This document shows, piece by piece, positions 39,077 through 51,402 of a stretch of DNA of 64,000 nt. A program made the position numbers and the translations under genes. The notes below the pieces were generated by a model. That model had not been told where the DNA came from, did not search any database, and worked only from the letters and a program-made list of their open reading frames with translations. The stretch comes from Rozella allomycis CSF55 (Eukaryota; Rozellomycota): contig KE561079.1 of the NCBI GenBank assembly GCA_000442015.1, positions 1 to 64,000 of the forward strand, in the 5' to 3' direction. Position 1 is the stretch's first letter. Every line of letters begins with the position of its first letter.

Positions 39077-39147
39077 GATTAATTATTTAACAGTTTAACA
39101 AAAATGATTTATTTTGTATTTAGGCATCGGCATCATCTTCTTGCACA
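39077..39147. repeat. 3'-end direct repeat, copy at the ABCA gene
   Basis: Partner of 38236-38307. It includes the ABCA stop codon and last codons (VQEDDADA) on the minus strand. Confidence 0.85.
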
Positions 39148-42100
39148 ATATTCAAAAACACTTCATCAAGACTTTTAAAGCAAGATTAATTATATTACCT
39201 TGTTTGAGATAATCCCCATTCTTGAATTCCCTGTTCCTTCTTTCTTAATTCAATGTGTTCAAACAGTCTAGATATCGTTCCCGGATCTGGTGTAAACTCA
39301 TACGACGCTGTCGTTGAATAAGAATCAACCTTTTTAAAGTTTTCTGGCAACAAAGATTCGATATATCAAAAATTTGATTTAACATTATATTACCTTGAAG
39401 CTTCTATAATATGCCTCTTTTTACAAGTAAATGTAAGCTTGAACCCTGCCCCATAGACATTCTTCAAAAGTATCTGAGGCTTAATTATAAATCAAGTTAA
39501 TTTATTACACCGATGCAACGCAGAGTCCCCTTTGCCATTATACCAATTCTGGAGCATAAAACATCCGCTTCTTCCATGCTATGAGTAGTTAAAATTATGG
39601 TTGTTCCTTTCTTTGCATTGTTAATGATGTTCCAAATAAATCGTCTCACCTCTGGGTCTAAGCCGGTCTAAAAATAGATTTAAACATTTCTTTACAGTTG
39701 GTTCATCAAGAAATACAACTTTGGGGTTATTCAGCATAGCAATGGCAATTGACAATCTTCTCTTTTCTCCGCCAGACAAACTTTTTGCCTTTCGCTTCTC
39801 AAATGATTGCAAAGCAACTTTTCGCATCGCATCTTGAACAACCTTCCTTTCTTCATTAATTTGAACTCCTTTTAAACGAGCATAAAATAACAAATGATCT
39901 TCAACTGTTAAATCTGGCCACAAAATGTCATATTGTGGACAAACGCCAATATTTTGAAATATTAAATCTGGATGCTCATTCAAATCAATCCCTGCAATGG
40001 TGGCGGTTCCAAAAGTTGGTTTATACAATCCTGTTAGCATTGAAATCAACGTAGTCTTTCCAGCACCATTTGGCCCTAATAGCCCAAAGCAACTCCCTTC
40101 ATCAATGGATAATGAAACACCACAAACTGCATTCTTTTTATTTCCAAAAATTTTGTGAATATCGTAAATAACTAGAGGGCAGCTTGGTTTAAATTTTTTG
40201 AGTTCCACCCTTCGTCGCTCATGAATGACATATTTATCACCTTCATTCTTTTCAATATTCGGCTTCTTTGAAGGTTTTTTGGATTTGAAAACAGAAATTA
40301 TACCTTCCACAGGAAAATACCAGGGTTTAGACACACCAAAATTGGAATCTAGAATCTGTGAAAAATAACTATGAAAAGAATACATTAATATTACACTGTT
40401 AAAATTAAAAATATTAATCCTTCAATAGCTAAAAACATTAGAATTATGGACACTTCGTTATCTAAGGTGAGGCTACTCATCTTGTAAGGACTAGCATCAG
40501 CTGTAAAGGACGCGATATTAATGACTGTTAAAGCTCTATAAAATGCTAAAGGCGGCCATATAAAGAATGCTAATGGCGCAGACTTGTCGAACAACATAGC
40601 TTATCTAATGAATATAATAACAATTACTTGCCGCCAAATTAACCACGACGCCGCATAATAAGACTAGAAAGGTTACAACGACTCCAGTGCGAGAATGATC
40701 AAAAAATAATGATAAGAAAAATGAAAGAGAAATCATTGCGAAATTCCACAACAGAAACAAGATAATATACACTCCTGGATCTGTTTGAATAAAAAATTCC
40801 ATTTGAAAAATAACGCCAACGATTATAAAAATTAGACTGGAAATTAATTGCAAAATATAAAAATGTATGAAATGTGTGGCGTAGTAGGGAAAACTCTTCA
40901 AGCCATTCATTTTCATCATTATTGCTATTTTATCCTCTTTTTCTTTCAAAAGAATAAAAACAAAAACCGGCAAAAGAAAAGATATTCCAAAGGGGTACAA
41001 AATACCTCCAATGAATGAATCCAACTTTAATGCTATTCTTGTGTTGGTTAAAGTGGGCATTGCCTTTGTTTTTTTTGAATTTTTAATTCTTACTCTTAAA
41101 CCTGCAACTATTCTAATGGAATTTGATCTCAAGGATCTGAATATCATATTGGAAACATAACTTTGCAAAATAATTCTTCTCAGTCCTTCACTCGGATAAA
41201 TATTCATTTGACTTATTCTTCTATCATTTCCAACTTGCATCAAATATTTAAATGATCTTTTCTGTGAATCCATTTCTTTAAATAGAACCCCTGCTCTAAA
41301 CTTTAGTAAATTTCAAACCTCCGTATGGCAATTGAAGTAAAGCTTGGTTTACTTTTAAGACAAACAAAATAACATCAATTGTGGCAGGATTAACTTGAAA
41401 TAAAATATCTTTAGGTATTTTGCTCAGTTGCTGCAAAGATGAAGCAATAGAATTCGCTATAGCCAAATTTAACGCATCGTCAGACCCTTCAACACGTTCA
41501 AAAAATGGGACAAATCGAAATTTTAAATCTAAAGCGCCATTTGATTTCGTTTCATTCGAAAAATATGCTTGGGTTGGTTGGGCACCTAGCAATCCTTTAA
41601 TTTATACAAACTTCAAGCTTTACCACTTTGTTCAAAATTAGTCGGTATCTGAAATATGTTATCCAAAGGAACAGCTGAAATTTGTGTTTTCGTTCCAATA
41701 TTTGCATCCCCTTTCATTCCATTTGTTGAATATACAAACCACATAAAAAATTGTTCTTGTAGCAAATTTTTAACATAATTTGGATTTTTTGTATTCCCAA
41801 ACCATCCTTTTGGCGGATCGGGCCGAAATGTACTATCCCTTGTAAACACTGTTGAATTGGCTTTTGGGTCAAGTGCATATGGATAGGAAAATGGATAATT
41901 GTCTCCAAACCAATACACACACCTCTTCTTTGTTCCAAATTCTATTTTTCTTCTAAAATTTTCATCAAAAGGAACTCCATTCCCAAAAGACATCCAATTC
42001 GCATGTCGAACTCTCTTTCTCAACGCATCATTACTGCTAACACTTGCACCTAGATCCTTGAGTGTATTTGTCAAAATATTCAATGCGCTTTGGGATATCG

Positions 42101-42704
42101 GAAGCGGGTTGTCTAATGATTGATATATTGGCGCTTCAGGTAAATTGTATTCAGAAAATTCAGGGAAAAAGTCAGGATCTGTCGCTGATACATTAGAGCA
42201 TTGCAATAAAACTTGATTATTCCATAAATTATCTAAAACTGAATTGATAATAAGGGCCATCAAAAATGAAATTATAATCATCAAGGCCGGGCATAAAAAT
42301 ATACAACACACATTCACAAACATTTGATTTTTTTGATATGAAAGAGTTTTGCGAAACTATTTTTTTGCTTTTTAGATTTGTACCAGTGCCCTATAAGGAT
42401 ATGTTGCTTTTTTCCTCACAAAAGTGTCATCAGTGTACTCTTCTGCATCAAAATCGTTGGTATTATTGTCTGCAGCAGTGGTCCAAAAACTCTCGGGAGT
42501 CGCACTGTTCCTTAGTTCAAAACCATTATAGTCTGCAACAGCTTCTGTCGGTGTGCTAGCCAATTTTCCAAAATCAATGGTCATCGAATCGCTGCGTTGC
42601 ATTTCGGTTCTGTGACGGACCCTTGGAGGTGTATTTGCAATAGGTGGTGGCGGGTTGTCCATATTTGATCTCTTCTTTTTATATGAACTAAATTTGTTTG
42701 GCAT
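39120..42704 (-). CDS. ABCA-subfamily half transporter
   Basis: A multi-exon gene with introns mostly of 25-30 nt. The N-terminal cytosolic segment (42704-42384) is Pro/Ser-rich. A helix near 42300 starts a single membrane domain with a large external loop (about 42250-41300) and five or six further helices (41100-40400). The ATPase domain (40385-39500) has Walker [10 protein letters not shown], signature [10 protein letters not shown], Walker B VVFLDEP, D-loop TGLDP (rebuilt over an intron) and H-loop TTHS. The end matches ABCA proteins (SLDEVFLNI). ABCA transporters move lipids. There is one membrane domain and one ATPase, so it must dimerise, unlike the full-length animal ABCAs. Confidence 0.85.
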
Positions 42705-42841
42705 AAGGTAAAGTTATAGAATTTCTTGATTATCAAAAATCGCTTTATTTATGTTTACTTGTATTGGATTATAGCGGTTCCTAATCATCTTCGAATGAAA
42801 TTCCTTTGGATTTTGTTCTACGTCATTATTTTAAGCTAATA

Positions 42842-43448
42842 TTACTTTTTAATCATCGGATTGATAAGACTTGATCCTTTTGGCTTCTTCACAACCTTTT
42901 TGGCTTGATTTTGCGCTTAACAAACGGAAGCAATAGCATTACTGGCTAATATTGAAGGAGTGGGAGCATTGGATATTAAAGATCTTTGCATTTGACCGAT
43001 AGTGTTTTTTAACTTTTCGTTTTCATTCTTTCAACAGCAATTTTATATGGTTACTTTAATCTCTTCCATCTTTTCATTCATTTGGATTGTGGGGACAATC
43101 TTGTGTATATGAAACTAATTGATTACAAAGTTAAACCAAGTAAATATTTCATTCTTCGAAGCATGCTTGTCAAGTCCAATTTTGTAGCAAGTATTCTGAT
43201 CCCGTTGGAACAGTACATATCTCCCATCCTTTACTGCCACTTGACCTGATTTTAAAAGATCGGGTAATTCCTTTTTTAATAAAAAGATCAATTTACCTTT
43301 TTGGCATTCTCTTCTACTATTCGTCCTTCTAGTATTTGATCACCGCCAAAAACCCTATTTATTTTAAGACATCATAATACTGCACAAGATCATTTTTCAG
43401 ACATATCACGTATTGATTGTCTCCATCAGATACTGTTTGAAAAATCAT
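42842..43448 (-). CDS. PAXX-like XRCC4-superfamily protein (candidate)
   Basis: I assembled six exons: 43448-43381, 43354 onward, and four more to the stop at 42844-42842. Introns are 22-30 nt, and every alternative frame stops quickly. The product is about 156 residues. A beta-rich head of about 90 residues (YVICLKNDLVQ, AVKDGRYVLFQ, YKIGLD) is followed by a coiled coil (FIVPTIQMNEKMEEIKNENEKLKN) and a polar linker. The extreme tail KKPKGSSLINPMIKK closely resembles the C-terminal Ser-Leu-Ile-Asn-Pro segment of animal PAXX, next to its Ku-binding end. PAXX is a Ku-associated end-joining factor. The head match is weak, so this is a candidate. A true N-terminal exon may be missing. Confidence 0.5.
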
Positions 43449-43654
43449 TATGCAAAATTCCAAGTTTATTTTCACAATGCGGGTGGCTTGGAAACCTAAA
43501 CCTCGTCATGAATTATATTTTGGGGCCGCCATCCTCTAAAAGAAGAAGGGCGGAAGTTCTTTTATTTGCCATTTCCGCGTATGCATTAGTCTAATTGATG
43601 ACATAGAATAGTAATAGTTAAACGATACCAGTTGAATCAATTAAGATCTCCCAG

Positions 43655-45474
43655 ATGGTTGGTATTATTAAATGACTACTTGAGTAATTGAGTAAATTTA
43701 ATAAAATTAACTAGAAAAATTTGCTCCGTGGCAAATTATATTGATAACGCTTGTTGCGCATTACGTAAGTCGGAACTTATTTTTATTGCTTTTTCTTGAA
43801 GGTAAATTAATGGCTACATATTTTTAAAAGGGCCTGATAGAAACACGGTTAAAGTAATATAATGAATTGCTTTTAATAGTATTCATCAAATTTCTACCGT
43901 GCCGCGCAAATATTGAAAACCTTGGATGCTGGATTCTTGACGTCGATGGCTTTTAAATACGAACCTTTGAAATCATTTATGTCTGTGTTACTCTCTGCAT
44001 ATTTTGCATTTTTTCCTGATCAAGCTGAAGCTGTTACTAAAAAGTACAGGGTTACTCCCACTGTTGAAGTTATGAGGATTTCATGGGAAAAGTCAACACA
44101 TCCACTAATCAAATTGCTGGCCCGATTGCATACTCCAAATATTAAGGTCATAAAGGAATTTGAGCTACCGAGGTATTGTGAGGGCCACACAGCCTGTACT
44201 GTTCCTTCCGCTAGAACATTGACGGTGAAAGCCATCTTATATTACGATGGAAACTTGGAAGAACTTAAGCTTGAGAAAAGATTGTTGCTTCATATCCCTG
44301 GAGGTGGGTTCGTTTGTATGTCTCCAAAACATCATCATGATTACATTTGCATATTAGCTAAGAGGCTAAAGGTTCCCATTCTTAGCGTCGATTATAAAAA
44401 AGCGCCTGAATACCCATATCCACATGCTTTGAATGAAATATTTGACATCTATGCTGTGTTGGCTATTACCAAAGGTGGATTATTGGGAATGAACATGGAT
44501 CAAGAAGAGTTAATAATAGCGATGATGGGAGACTCCGCGTAAGTCAAATGAGAACTTTTAAAATTAGAGGTGCAAATTTAATGACTGGGTCAGTATTAAA
44601 AGCGCTTCACACTGATTATTTGACAACCCCTCATGCCATGGTTATGATTTATCCATTTCTAAATTATGATATTCAAGGATGGCTTCATAATGAATATAAA
44701 CATCTTCTCGGAAAGAAAACTGCGCTTAAAAGGCGCCTGAGTAGAATTCCAGAAAAACCCCCTCCTCAATTGATATCATTGACCGTTCCATCCGATTTGG
44801 ATATCGGAAATCCTAAAGGTTATCAAGTGGCAACACTTGACATTGAGGGAACATCTTTAGTCCAGCCAACCCCAGGTGTTTTACCCGTACCAAGGGAAAG
44901 ACTAAGCTCTAGAATGAAATATTTAGATGATGTTATCATAACACCTGAATTTCTTATTGAAATGGCCCATATGTACCTTGGTGAAAAGGTAAATGATGTA
45001 AATCCTGCAAAGGATATTTACATTTCCCCTATAATGGCGAATGATGATCTTTTAAGATTATTTCCTCCTGTATACATTCAAGTAGGGGATAAAGATCCTT
45101 TCTTTGACGATTCTGTTATCCTAGCAGCTCGAATGAAACATTTATTTTCTGATGATGACTCTTTTGTTCAATTGAAAATTTACCCGGGCGTTTCCCATGC
45201 ATATCTTCAAATGCTTTCTATCCTTCCCGAAGCAAAAGAAGCTGTTTCCAATATTGGAACTTACTTGGAAAATGTGTTTAAACAAGATTACAATTATCGC
45301 CCCAAAAGACCCGGCTTGTATAAAACTTTTCGTCGTTTCAAAGAACAACATTCAACTTCAACTATATTTGATAGCAATGAATTTACATATCATGAAACAG
45401 TGGAGGAATTCAGTGATAACAAACATCGAATAAAAAGTGAAGCAGACCTGATAAAAAGAAAATACACGATTTGA
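43655..45474 (+). CDS. Hormone-sensitive-lipase-family alpha/beta hydrolase
   Basis: Spliced; the last junction at 44539 is a 29-nt intron that rebuilds GDSAGANLM. The first exon is uncertain: an ATG at 43655 requires one longer intron (about 53 nt). Catalytic features of the HSL family are all there: oxyanion motif HIPGGGFV (HSL-type, in place of HGGG), nucleophile GDSAG, acid in VGDKDPFFDDS, and histidine in GVSHAY. A 45-residue regulatory-type insertion lies before the acid. Upstream exons encode EGPDRNTVKYSSNFYRAAQILKTLDAGF, as in animal and fungal HSL N-terminal regions. HSL enzymes release fatty acids from diacylglycerol and sterol esters on lipid droplets. Confidence 0.85.
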
Positions 45475-45526
45475 ATAAAAATTTGAATGCAATATTAGTT
45501 ACAAAATATATGATAATTTATGAGTT

Positions 45527-45985
45527 TTATCTGGACATGGCCAGTTTTTGTGACAGAAATTCTTTTTGAGATAAAAGTATTTGCTTTTCCTTTTCAAGAA
45601 CTAAAATATGTTGTGACGCCGAGGTTAATATTTCCCATTTGCTTGCTCTGGTATGCATTTGTAGCGAAGGGGTAGACATGCGAAGTTCATCAAACAAGTC
45701 TTTCAATTCTTTTCTTCTTCGTCTTTCTGCGAGTTTATGTGATTCTTTAGACTCTAGTTTATTACTAACTACATTTGTGCTGGCTTCCGAATTATTTATG
45801 CTTGGTAAAATATATGGTACAGTAAGTCGAATCGCCGGCAGTGACATTCTGCGGCTCAAGTCATCTCCAGGCGGAACTTGCAGAGAATTATGCAAGGAAT
45901 ATTCTCGTGGCAGGCGATGATAAGGAGGATACGCAAGAGAAGGTGTGATTTCGTTCGCTTTTAAACCATCTATATTCGGTTGCAT
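45527..45985 (-). CDS. bHLH (probable leucine-zipper) transcription factor
   Basis: A single exon of 152 residues. The DNA-binding basic region ESHKLAERRRRKELKDLF has the His-x3-Glu-x3-Arg pattern that reads CANNTG E-boxes. Helix 1 follows, then a loop with TPSLQMHTRASKWEIL, helix 2 (ASQHILVLEKEKQ) and a short leucine zipper (ILLSQKEFLSQKL). The N-terminal 85 residues are Pro/Ser-rich and otherwise unrecognised. Divergent from the orphan gene at 46086, sharing a 100-bp promoter region. Confidence 0.8.
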   Translation of the reverse strand: MQPNIDGLKANEITPSLAYPPYHRLPREYSLHNSLQVPPGDDLSRRMSLPAIRLTVPYILPSINNSEASTNVVSNKLESKESHKLAERRRRKELKDLFDELRMSTPSLQMHTRASKWEILTSASQHILVLEKEKQILLSQKEFLSQKLAMSR

Positions 45986-46085
45986 GTTTCAGTGGCTTTG
46001 ATCTTTTAGAATTTTAGTGATTCATCATTTTACGGCCTATTTATAAAATGATTACTTTTCAGAATTAAATTTATAAAAATTCTCA

Positions 46086-47834
46086 ATGAGTCAACAACAA
46101 AGCTTTTTTGATGATTCATCTTCCCATTCATCCACACTTCAATCGTGGGTTTTCTCAGATGATGATGTCCAGTTTCAAAACAATGTCGCACAACAAGCAC
46201 TAGACGATTTTGAAGAAGAATACGAAAATGGTACAGAATATAAGGAGTGGAGGAAAATTTTGCCCAGGTTAAGGTAAGGTTGAAAGTAATTGCTTTTCAG
46301 ATTAAAAGGCTCTTCATTGCTATGTTTAAAAAGTTCTTATACGGAACAAGCTCCCTTGTCACCGTATGTCTCTCGGATTCCTAAATTGAATCAGCAGAAT
46401 AATTATAGTCCCTTGGAAAACGTACTCTTCTGCAGCAAATTATCTCAAGATGACTTTTTTAACAGCAAGACGCCATCAAAAACACTAGAAGGACCTGATG
46501 TGCATTTAAGGATAGGCGAAAAGTTCAATTTTCCACACAAAGATATTGAAGAATATTTTGATCGATTAACTAATGGTGATGGATTTACTATTGATTATTT
46601 TGCCATTTTAACAAATTCTGAAGGCGATGTGACCTTATGTCCATATGTTAGTGATGTCAGCTGGTTCGAATTGTTGTCAGCTTTGAACTCAAAAACAGAA
46701 ATGTGCTTATGGTGTAGATTACCCATTGGTTTAGCAGAAGAAAACCTTAAATTTTCTTGTTCAGTTTTCTCAACGTTCGGATTATTCTACTTTGTACCAG
46801 GAAACATGAAAGGCAGGCCTGTCCCTTCTATATTTGATTTCTTGCCGTTTAATTTAACTTCCAGTGCCCCAGTCATGGAAGTTTGTGATCTTAAAGCTAC
46901 AATCATTTTTGACAATGTCAAATCCTATTATAACAATAGAGGGGAAGAGATTATTTGCAAAGATGGGGAGGAAGAGGAAATAATTGTTAATGACTATCCT
47001 TTAGAAGCCCAGATCACAAGGTAATAATAAGAAGTCTCTGAAACAGCAATGACATGAATTTGGAGACGATTGACCAAAAATATGAAGAAATTTGGCCGCA
47101 AGTAAGTTTGATATATGAATTGAATCAGATTTTGGAGCTTGCGCTGCCTAAATTAAATTCACAGCAAGAATGTTTTTCGTCATGTAATGACGCCGTTTCG
47201 ACCACCACTGGTGGTACCTTGTCTTTCAAATCGTTATCGAGCGTTGAAAACACTAAATTAGTAGAATTAATAACAGAAAAGTAATTAATAATCTTAATAG
47301 AGAAAAGCAAGACGGCCGTCACCTCATTTGCAACCTGAATCTAAACAAGTGATGCGGCCATTCAAATCGGCTAGGCCAATCACGGAAACCCTAAAAGAAA
47401 CGCCAACTAAATCTATTTTAACCAAAAAGTACAAATTTTACATCAGTAATCATTCAAGTGTACTCAGGCCTTTGAAATCTGCATATCCTAGAGTTCTATC
47501 TGCTATTAATACAGAAAAGTAACTATAGCAGATTAATTCAAAAGAAATTTCTATAGCAGGCCCGGAACTGGTCAATTTTTTAGAAAGCTTCCACCTCTTC
47601 CTCCATTAAATAGAGACAGAGAAAGAGAAAGAAGTGGGATTATAAATTTCGACGGAAAAAGTAGTTACCAAAATTCTAAGGTAGATAAGTTACTAAATAT
47701 TTTTACAGAATAATGACGAGGGCGCCAGACAGCCGGGTGGCAAATTATCTAGGTATGAATCAGCAATGCAACCTAAACTAGATCTGCATGGTCAACTCGG
47801 TCTCAAAAAGAAGACAAAAAGGAAGACGCCTTGA
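46086..47834 (+). CDS. Uncharacterised multi-exon protein with a KSAxP-repeat tail
   Basis: I do not recognise this protein. Exon 1 (46086 to about 46275) is acidic and Ser-rich. Exon 2 (about 46302-47021) holds the only ordered-looking part: a globular stretch with FAILTNSEGDVTLCPYVSDVSWFELL and MCLWCRLPIGL, then YFVPGNMKGRPVPSIFDFLPF. A helical exon (from 47054) follows. Several small exons then contribute a basic tail with two copies of a short motif (MRPFKSARP and LRPLKSAYPR) and a final GLKKKTKRKTP. Introns are 22-38 nt, and the exon joins after 47280 are less secure. The N-terminal acidic and C-terminal basic ends suggest a nuclear scaffold, an inference only. Confidence 0.5.
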
Positions 47835-48074
47835 ATCTGGATACAATAAAGGGAGTGAGTATGAAGATAAGTACTTTTATTTAATTGATTATAGCAGATA
47901 AACTTGCTACTAGCTTTTCAAAGCCCAAGAGAACAGTGTCGTTTCAAAATCACTAAATAAAGTTATAATTAATCAAAAATTATAAATCAAATATATGAGC
48001 AAGTTTGAGTGTAATTTTAATAGTTTTTTTGTTTGAGATTGGTAGTGAACGACATTGTTTGGGAAAATTCTAAA

Positions 48075-49177
48075 ATGAGCGAAAACTCGGCATCGTCTTC
48101 CGTTTTTTCTCTCCTTAGCTCCTTGACCAATTTAGTGTTTGATGATAAAAGACCCAAGACTCCAATAAAGCAAGAAGCAAAATTGTCCAAAACTAGCACG
48201 CCAAAATCGGTGAAAAATGATGCTACCAAAACTCCTTCGAAAAGTTCGAATTCTATGATACATTCTACTCCAAAAAAGAATGCTACAACTTATTGGAAAA
48301 CTCCCGTGAAAAAGGCAGTGTCAACTTTGAAGAATGCAATTAATGTTCATCAGGAGGCTTTTCATTCAGAAGAAACTGAAGAGGAACTCTTTTCTCCTTC
48401 GTTTCATGTTGATGAAGCAGAAGATGAAGAGGATTTGACAGCGTATATGACAGCTGAAGACGAACTTCCTCAAGACGATGATATGTTTAACCCATTTACA
48501 TTTATTAGGTATTTACCTGACTTGTCGAATTTCCCACCTAGAAAAGTTAATTTGCCTCGAAAAACCAGGAGTTGCCCACCGATAACGCTGGTGCTTGATT
48601 TGGATGAGACCCTTGTTCATTGTTCAACGACTCCATTGAAAACATATGATCTTACTTTTGAAGTTGAGTTTAATAGTGAGCATTACACTGTTTATGTATT
48701 GAAAAGACCATTTTTGCAAGAATTCTTAGAAAAGGTGTCGACAATGTTTGAGGTGGTTATCTTTACGGCATCACAAAAAGTTTACGCGGATAAACTTTTG
48801 AATATTCTTGATCCTAATAGGAAATATATAAAGTAAGAGCGAGTTTAAAGTTTTATAGGCACCGTTTGTTTAGAGATAGTTGTTTGTATGTGCATGGGAA
48901 TTATTTGAAAGATTTGACGGTTCTTGGAAGAGATTTAAGCCAAACGATAATAGTTGATAATGCACCCCAGTCTTTTGGGTTTCAAGTACGTTGAATTTCG
49001 AGAGTGAATAAGTTGAGCAATGGAATACCAATAGAGTCATGGTATGGCGCTAGAGATGATACCCAACTTTTGTCAGTTTTGGAATTTCTTTCAGATATTG
49101 TTGGTGTGACGGACGTTAGACCTACCATAGAAAATGCATTCCGACTAAAAGAATTGGTCTATGGAAGACAAAAATAA
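48075..49177 (+). CDS. CTDSPL2: CTDSPL2-type HAD-family serine phosphatase
   Basis: Three exons, 48075 to about 48833, about 48860-48986, and about 49014-49177, with 26-27-nt introns. The C-terminal FCP/SCP domain has the catalytic LDLDETLVH (nucleophile and acid aspartates), [17 protein letters not shown], the [18 protein letters not shown] core, then [21 protein letters not shown] and the metal-binding [15 protein letters not shown]/Dullard phosphatases remove phosphate from RNA polymerase II CTD, SMADs or lipins. The CTDSPL2-like N-terminus is a Ser/Thr/Lys-rich segment of about 100 residues with many TP sites. ATG 48075 is chosen because the frame above it lacks one. Convergent with NSUN2, with a gap of 28 bp. 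Confidence 0.85.
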
Positions 49178-49205
49178 ATAGTTTCATTGAGAGGAATTTA
49201 AGTTT

Positions 49206-51233
49206 TTATTTATTTTCTAACAAAATAAACAAAGAATTTCTTTCTCGCTTGTTAATCATCACGTTAATCAAATTTCTACCCTTCCATACAAGAAATTTGA
49301 AATCTTCAGCGCAAAGGATCATTGATCCTGTTGGTATGTCTATTTATATTTCTAACAATAAATTGTTACCTTCCAACCCGTAAGATCTACTAAGCTCATG
49401 GAACCTAGTCTTTTCTTTGGATAAAATTAGTTTCGCATCTGCCATGTCTATCTTCATACTTCTATGGGAAATGAATGGACTAATAGAGTATAAAGCTTCC
49501 TGATGAAATCTAAAAGGACAAAGTCTAACGTCATCAGCAGGTCCATCGTGTCTAGAAAATGTTTTGACTCCTGTATTTATAACACAAAGCTTTTTGGCTT
49601 GTCTGGATTCCAAATACTCTCTCACTTTATTTGATACAAAGTAAATTGAGTTGGGAATACAATAAACCTTGTCGTTCCTTATCACAAAGTTGGAAAATGG
49701 AAAACTCTCAGAAAATCCATAAAATGATTTAACAGAATCAAGATAACTTTGATTGGAAAGGAATACAAAAGGTTCTTCGCGATATCCATTGCTTGGTCTT
49801 TGTGGCTCTAAAATAACAGCGTCAGTATTTGAAATTTCGCATTTATCACCCTGGTCCTTTGAATCACTCTCAAGACTATTTAACATTTCTTGGCATTCCT
49901 TTAATTCGTCTTTCTCTTTCTTCATTTCTTCAGTAGCTTTACATATTTCTTTCATGTTGCCTATCTTTTCAAAGACAGCTACAAAAAACCCTCCTGTGTT
50001 TTGGTCGTGTGGAAGAAACCTCATACATCTTTCCAAAGGAATATTTTCTTCTTCAGTGGGAGGAAATATTGACTTTTTCCATTTGACGTATTTTGAAGGA
50101 ACCTGATCATATGAGTCATAAACATCTCCCTGGGTATCCATGATCTATTAGAATTCCAAATTAAAATTACTTTCCAAGTTTTAAGCCCAGGACGAGCCTT
50201 TAAATCTTTGTGCTTCAAAGTGAAGCCATCAAGTAACTTTAGGGATTCAGGATAAAGACGTAAAATTTCAGCAACAACCGCTTCATTCTCGGCAGGATTA
50301 AAAGAGCAAGTGGAATAAACTATTCTTCCTCCTATTCTTGTAAGCTCACAGCCTCTTTGCAATAATCGTAACTGGAGAGGATGCAATCCAATACCCACAG
50401 AAGGCGTCCATTTTCTCCACATGGCCATGTTTTTTCTAAGTGTACCATCGCCACTACAAGGAACATCACACAAAACCCTGTCGAATAAAATTGGATTCTT
50501 CTCATTGTCATTTAAAGTTGGAAATTGTGTTCCATCATGATTAGTAACGAGTAACATTGGAGAAAGCATTCGCTTTGCTTGATGGACAAGAAGATACGCT
50601 CTTTTATGGTCAGCATCATTAGCAACAACCATTCCATCTGATTAACGTAAAGCAAAAATATTTACCTGGAAATCCTTCGGAGCATTGTTGATGCATCAAC
50701 TGCAGAATCTGTGTAGTCTTAGAACCAGGAGACGCACACATATCCAACACACGATGCTCTGGCTTTAGATCCAGAAATAGTGGGGGGATCATACTAACCG
50801 CCTCTTGCCGACAAATATTTCCAACATCTGTTTCCGCAACTAAATACTGATGGAACTGTTTATGTTCAGGACTCTTTCGTATTCCAACAGCAGATACCTG
50901 GACTTGATACGCAAGATCACCAGGGAACCAAGTCAACGGACTCACATTACCTAATGTAGGGAAATGCTTTTTATAAAGTTGCTCCCTCATTTCATTACAC
51001 AAAGCAGTAGATGGCGCTGACAATCGAAAAGATACAGGCAATTTGGTCTTTAAGATCTCATAAAATTCTTCAAATTCTTCATCTGGAACTATTTCGTTTA
51101 AACGGTAAAATTTTTCAAACTTCTCATTCTTGTATTCAATATTATACGAATCGTAGGTCGTGTTCACTTTATCTTGGTTTGTTTCATCGACTTTAGGTTT
51201 TTTATGGTTTCTTGAATTCTTTTTGCGACCCAT
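49206..51233 (-). CDS. NSUN2: NSUN2/Trm4 tRNA cytosine-5 methyltransferase
   Basis: Four exons from 51233 to 49206 with introns of about 25-30 nt, for a product of about 640 residues. NSUN2 makes m5C in tRNA and other RNAs with SAM. It shows an N-terminal PUA-like/RNA-binding region, SAM motif I LDMCASPGSKTTQ, motif IV DVPCSGDGTLRKN (release cysteine), motif VI YSTCSFNPAENEAVV (catalytic cysteine), and the C-terminal domain with GGFFVAVFEK and FLVWKGRNLINVMINK. The methylase core is split by introns inside the first third. An acidic insert of about 50 residues occurs in the C-terminal domain. Both catalytic cysteines are intact, so it is probably active. Confidence 0.9.
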
Positions 51234-51402
51234 TTTGACTTAGCCACGTCTGCGCTATTGTTCAATAAGTAATTGCAGCAGATAATGAAAAATGTGAATC
51301 ATTGAATTGCAATTATATGTTTCACGTTGAAATTGCTCTTCATCTTGTTACAAAACATAATGAGGACAATACTTAAATTTGGTTTTTGTGTGGCTTGGTC
51401 AT

